Under the pieces are notes generated by a model. The model was not told the origin of the DNA and made no database searches. It saw only the letters and a list, made by a program, of their open reading frames with translations. Of a stretch of DNA of 64,000 nt, positions 61,317 through 64,000 are shown in pieces (positions within the stretch are counted from its first letter, which is position 1; every line of letters begins with the position of its first letter). The position numbers were made by a program, and so were the translations under genes. The stretch is taken from positions 1,240,001-1,304,000 of the forward strand of contig CAMPOT010000001.1 of the NCBI GenBank assembly GCA_946892665.1, in the 5' to 3' direction. Source of the stretch: Chryseobacterium sp. Marseille-Q5410. GTDB taxonomy: Bacteria > Bacteroidota > Bacteroidia > Flavobacteriales > Weeksellaceae.

Positions 61317-64000
61317 ATGTCACACAACAACGATAAACGACTTTTCCTCATCGATGCGTATGCGATGATTTTTCGTGGGTATTATGCCTTAATCCGTAGT
61401 CCACGAATTACAAGCGATGGGAAAGATACTTCAGCTATTTTTGGATTCACCAATTCATTTATTGAGTTAATCCGTCGTGAAAAGCCAACCCATTTGGCGG
61501 TGGTTTTTGATGTAGGTGAGGCGAGTGTGAGAACCGCTGATTTTGCCGATTATAAGGCCAACCGAAGCGAAACTCCGGAAGCGATCAAGATTGCAATTCC
61601 ATACATTCATCGAATTTTGGAGGCGATGCATGTTCCAATTTTAGGGGTTGAAGGTTACGAAGCTGATGATGTGATCGGAACCATCGCCTGCAAAGCAGAA
61701 AAGCAAGGTTACACCACTTTTATGGTGACTCCCGATAAGGATTTTGCTCAGTTGGTAACTGATAAAATTAAAATTTATAAACCGGGTTTAAAAGGCGCAG
61801 AGTTTGAAATTTTGGGTGTTGAAGAGGTAAAAACAAAATATGAAATAGAAGATCCAAAACAGGTCATCGATTATCTGGCGATGATGGGCGATTCCGTTGA
61901 TAATATTCCGGGATTGGAAGGTGTTGGAGAGAAAACTGCCAAAAAATTTATTAAAGAATACGGAAGCATCGAAAACTTGCTAGCCAATACTCACGAAATC
62001 AAAGGGAAACTTAGAGAAAAAATAGAAGCTAGCGCAGAACGGGGAATTTTATCCAAAAAATTAGCAACCATTATTTGTGACGCTCCAGTTGAATTTGAAG
62101 AGGAAAAATATGATCTTGAAATTCCAGATTTTGAAAAAGTAAAGGAAGTTTTCGATGAAATAGAATTCCGAAGACTGTATGAAAATCTTTACCGTGCATT
62201 CGCTCCTTCAAAAGATGCTGAAAAAGAATCCGATCCTAATAAAATAAGCCGTTTCGACAAGGTAGAAGATCCAAATAAACCAGTTCAGCTTGATCTTTTT
62301 GCTACTTATGAGGAGTTGGATCAGGCGACAAAAACGCAATCCAATATCGCAGAGAGCGATCATTTGTATCAATATATCGACGCTCCGAAAGCGCAGAAAA
62401 TTTTAGTTCAGAATTTGCTTGCCCAAAAAGCAGTTTCTTTTGATACCGAAACCACTTCTTTGAATGAATTGGAAGCTGAACTGATCGGAATGAGTTTTTC
62501 ATACAAGAAAGGCCTTGCTTACTACATTCCGCTCTCGGAAAATCGTGAAGAAGCACTTGAAACACTTGAAATTTTCCGACCATTTTTCGAGAAACAAGAT
62601 ATTGTGAAAATAGCGCACAATTTAAAATTCGATTACAAAATCCTGAAGCAATACGGAATTGAAGTTGAAGGTGCAATTTTCGATACCATGATTGCCCATT
62701 ATCTGTTGAATCCTGATGGAAGACACGGAATGGACTATCTCTCCGAAATTTATCTTCATTATCAACCAATCTCCATTGAAACCCTTATTGGTAAAGGAAA
62801 AAAGCAAGGAACTTTACGTTCGGTTTCCATTGAAGAGCAAACCAATTATGCTGCGGAAGATGCTGATGTAACCTGGCAATTGTACGAACTTTTCGCGCCG
62901 CAATTAAAAAAAGAGAACCTCGAAGATCTTTTCTTCAAAGTAGAAATGCCTTTGATGAAAGTTCTTGCGAAAATGGAATTGGAAGGAGTATCTTTGGATA
63001 AACAATGGCTTGAGCAAGAAAGTAAAGATCTGGAAGATGATCTTCGTAAGCTTGAATTAAAAATATTTGAACTCTCTGGTGAAGAATTTAACATCAATTC
63101 ACCAAAGCAAATGGGTGAAATCTTGTTTGAAAAGATGCAGCTAGACCCGAAAGCGAAAAAGACGAAAACCGGTCAGTATGCTACTTCAGAAGATGTTTTG
63201 CAGAAACTTTCGGCCAAACACGATATCATTAAATACATCCTCGAATACCGAACTTATCAAAAACTGAAATCGACTTACGTAGATGCTTTGCCGTTGCAAA
63301 TCGATAAAGATGACCATCGGGTGCACACTAATTTTTCGCAAACTACCGCTGCCACTGGTCGTTTGGCTTCTGTGAATCCTAATCTTCAAAATATTCCGAT
63401 TCGTACCTTGCGCGGTCAGCAAATTCGTGGTGCTTTTGTGGCGGGTGAAGGAAAAAAAATTATCTCAGCCGATTATTCCCAAATTGAATTGCGTTTAATT
63501 GCCGAAATTTCCAACGAGGAAAATATGATTTTGGCCTTCCAAAATGGTGAAGATATTCATGCTTCTACAGCTTCCAAATTATTTAATATTCCGCTGGAAG
63601 AAGTTACGAAAACTCAGCGCTCTCAGGCGAAAACGGTAAATTTTGGAATTCTTTATGGGCAGGGAGCATTTGCTTTGGCAGAACAAACCGGACTTTCAAG
63701 AACCGAAGCAAAACAGATGATCGAGGCCTATTTTGAAACCTATCCGCAACTAAAAAAATACATGGCCGAACAAGTCAAAAAAGCACAGAGTTTAGGTTAT
63801 GTGGAAACTATTTTACATCGAAAACGTCATTTGAAAGATATCAATTCTGCCAATTTTGTGGTGAGAGCTCATGCGGAAAGAAACGCGGTGAATGCCCCAA
63901 TCCAAGGGAGCGCAGCTGATGTGATAAAACTGGCAATGATCAAAATCGATGAAAAACTAGAAGAACAAGATTTAAAAACCAAAATGTTGCTACAGGTTCA
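61317..64000 (+). CDS. polA: DNA polymerase I PolA (3' end outside window)
   Basis: The frame starts at the ATG at 61317 (MSHNNDKRLFLIDAYAMIFR) and is open to the right edge, giving about 894 residues of a protein usually near 930-950. The 5' nuclease domain has GYEADDVIGTIA and MMGDSVDNIPGLEGVGEKTA. The proofreading domain keeps its acidic residues (SFDTETTSL near residue 374, HNLKFDYKIL, YAAEDADVTWQL), so 3'-5' exonuclease activity is expected. Polymerase motif A SADYSQIELR is near 718 and motif B QRSQAKTVNFGILYGQG near 767; motif C lies outside. Confidence 0.97.
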   Translation, partial: MSHNNDKRLFLIDAYAMIFRGYYALIRSPRITSDGKDTSAIFGFTNSFIELIRREKPTHLAVVFDVGEASVRTADFADYKANRSETPEAIKIAIPYIHRILEAMHVPILGVEGYEADDVIGTIACKAEKQGYTTFMVTPDKDFAQLVTDKIKIYKPGLKGAEFEILGVEEVKTKYEIEDPKQVIDYLAMMGDSVDNIPGLEGVGEKTAKKFIKEYGSIENLLANTHEIKGKLREKIEASAERGILSKKLATIICDAPVEFEEEKYDLEIPDFEKVKEVFDEIEFRRLYENLYRAFAPSKDAEKESDPNKISRFDKVEDPNKPVQLDLFATYEELDQATKTQSNIAESDHLYQYIDAPKAQKILVQNLLAQKAVSFDTETTSLNELEAELIGMSFSYKKGLAYYIPLSENREEALETLEIFRPFFEKQDIVKIAHNLKFDYKILKQYGIEVEGAIFDTMIAHYLLNPDGRHGMDYLSEIYLHYQPISIETLIGKGKKQGTLRSVSIEEQTNYAAEDADVTWQLYELFAPQLKKENLEDLFFKVEMPLMKVLAKMELEGVSLDKQWLEQESKDLEDDLRKLELKIFELSGEEFNINSPKQMGEILFEKMQLDPKAKKTKTGQYATSEDVLQKLSAKHDIIKYILEYRTYQKLKSTYVDALPLQIDKDDHRVHTNFSQTTAATGRLASVNPNLQNIPIRTLRGQQIRGAFVAGEGKKIISADYSQIELRLIAEISNEENMILAFQNGEDIHASTASKLFNIPLEEVTKTQRSQAKTVNFGILYGQGAFALAEQTGLSRTEAKQMIEAYFETYPQLKKYMAEQVKKAQSLGYVETILHRKRHLKDINSANFVVRAHAERNAVNAPIQGSAADVIKLAMIKIDEKLEEQDLKTKMLLQV

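Overview
The window is AT-rich bacterial chromosome from a member of the Bacteroidota, class Flavobacteriia, most likely the Weeksellaceae (Chryseobacterium/Kaistella group). Four things point there. It has a SusC/SusD-type starch locus. It has the type IX secretion and gliding genes porU, porV, gldJ and gldA. Its secreted proteins share an N-terminal module whose mature start reads QV-G-I-G. Most promoters match the Bacteroidota form (TTG, 17-23 bases, TAnnTTTG) and Shine-Dalgarno sequences are absent. The genus is inferred, not shown. Both window ends cut genes: mscL on the left and polA on the right.

Layout. Positions 1-11 kb are core housekeeping: mscL, lgt-yidD, rarA, pheA, pepE, a thioesterase, dnaA with a low-molecular-weight phosphatase and an RsmI-like methyltransferase, and metG. 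Positions 11.2-24.6 kb are an alpha-glucan utilisation locus: susC, susD and two SusE/F-like lipoproteins closed by a terminator, then susB (GH97), a GC-rich palindromic element, susA (GH13), an NTF2-like secreted protein and an MFS sugar transporter. Surface proteins would bind starch and pass oligosaccharides through SusC, the glycosidases would cut them, and the MFS permease would import the sugars. Positions 24.7-30.5 kb hold an SLC10-type transporter, a pirin, an FMN reductase, two secreted surface proteins and a DUF808 membrane protein. Positions 30.8-37 kb are a purine cluster (purM, purN, purH, purD, guaA). Positions 37-50 kb hold a TonB-dependent receptor, a DEAD-box helicase, a hemerythrin-like protein, an SGNH hydrolase, three tandem secreted paralogs, ahcY, a DUF1826 protein, a phosphopantetheinyl transferase and a FUSC transporter. 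Positions 50-61 kb hold the T9SS cluster porV-porU/gldJ, then murF, a Nudix hydrolase, an SRPBCC protein, gldA, a TatA/B protein and a PAP2 phosphatase. polA runs off the right end.

No tRNA, rRNA, CRISPR array, insertion sequence, prophage or recognisable defence system was found. The least explained material is: (a) five secreted proteins at two loci sharing one short module, three of them tandem paralogs with a second unrecognised C-terminal domain; (b) a possible short RNA with its own terminator just upstream of purM, and leader sequences shared between purine genes; (c) a structured GC-rich element between susB and susA; (d) two cryptic coding remnants, a DUF962/Mpo1-like tail at 8646-8756 and an unrecognised 81-codon frame at 44510-44755; and (e) a set of genes whose -7 box lies only 4-7 bases before the start codon, implying leaderless mRNAs.
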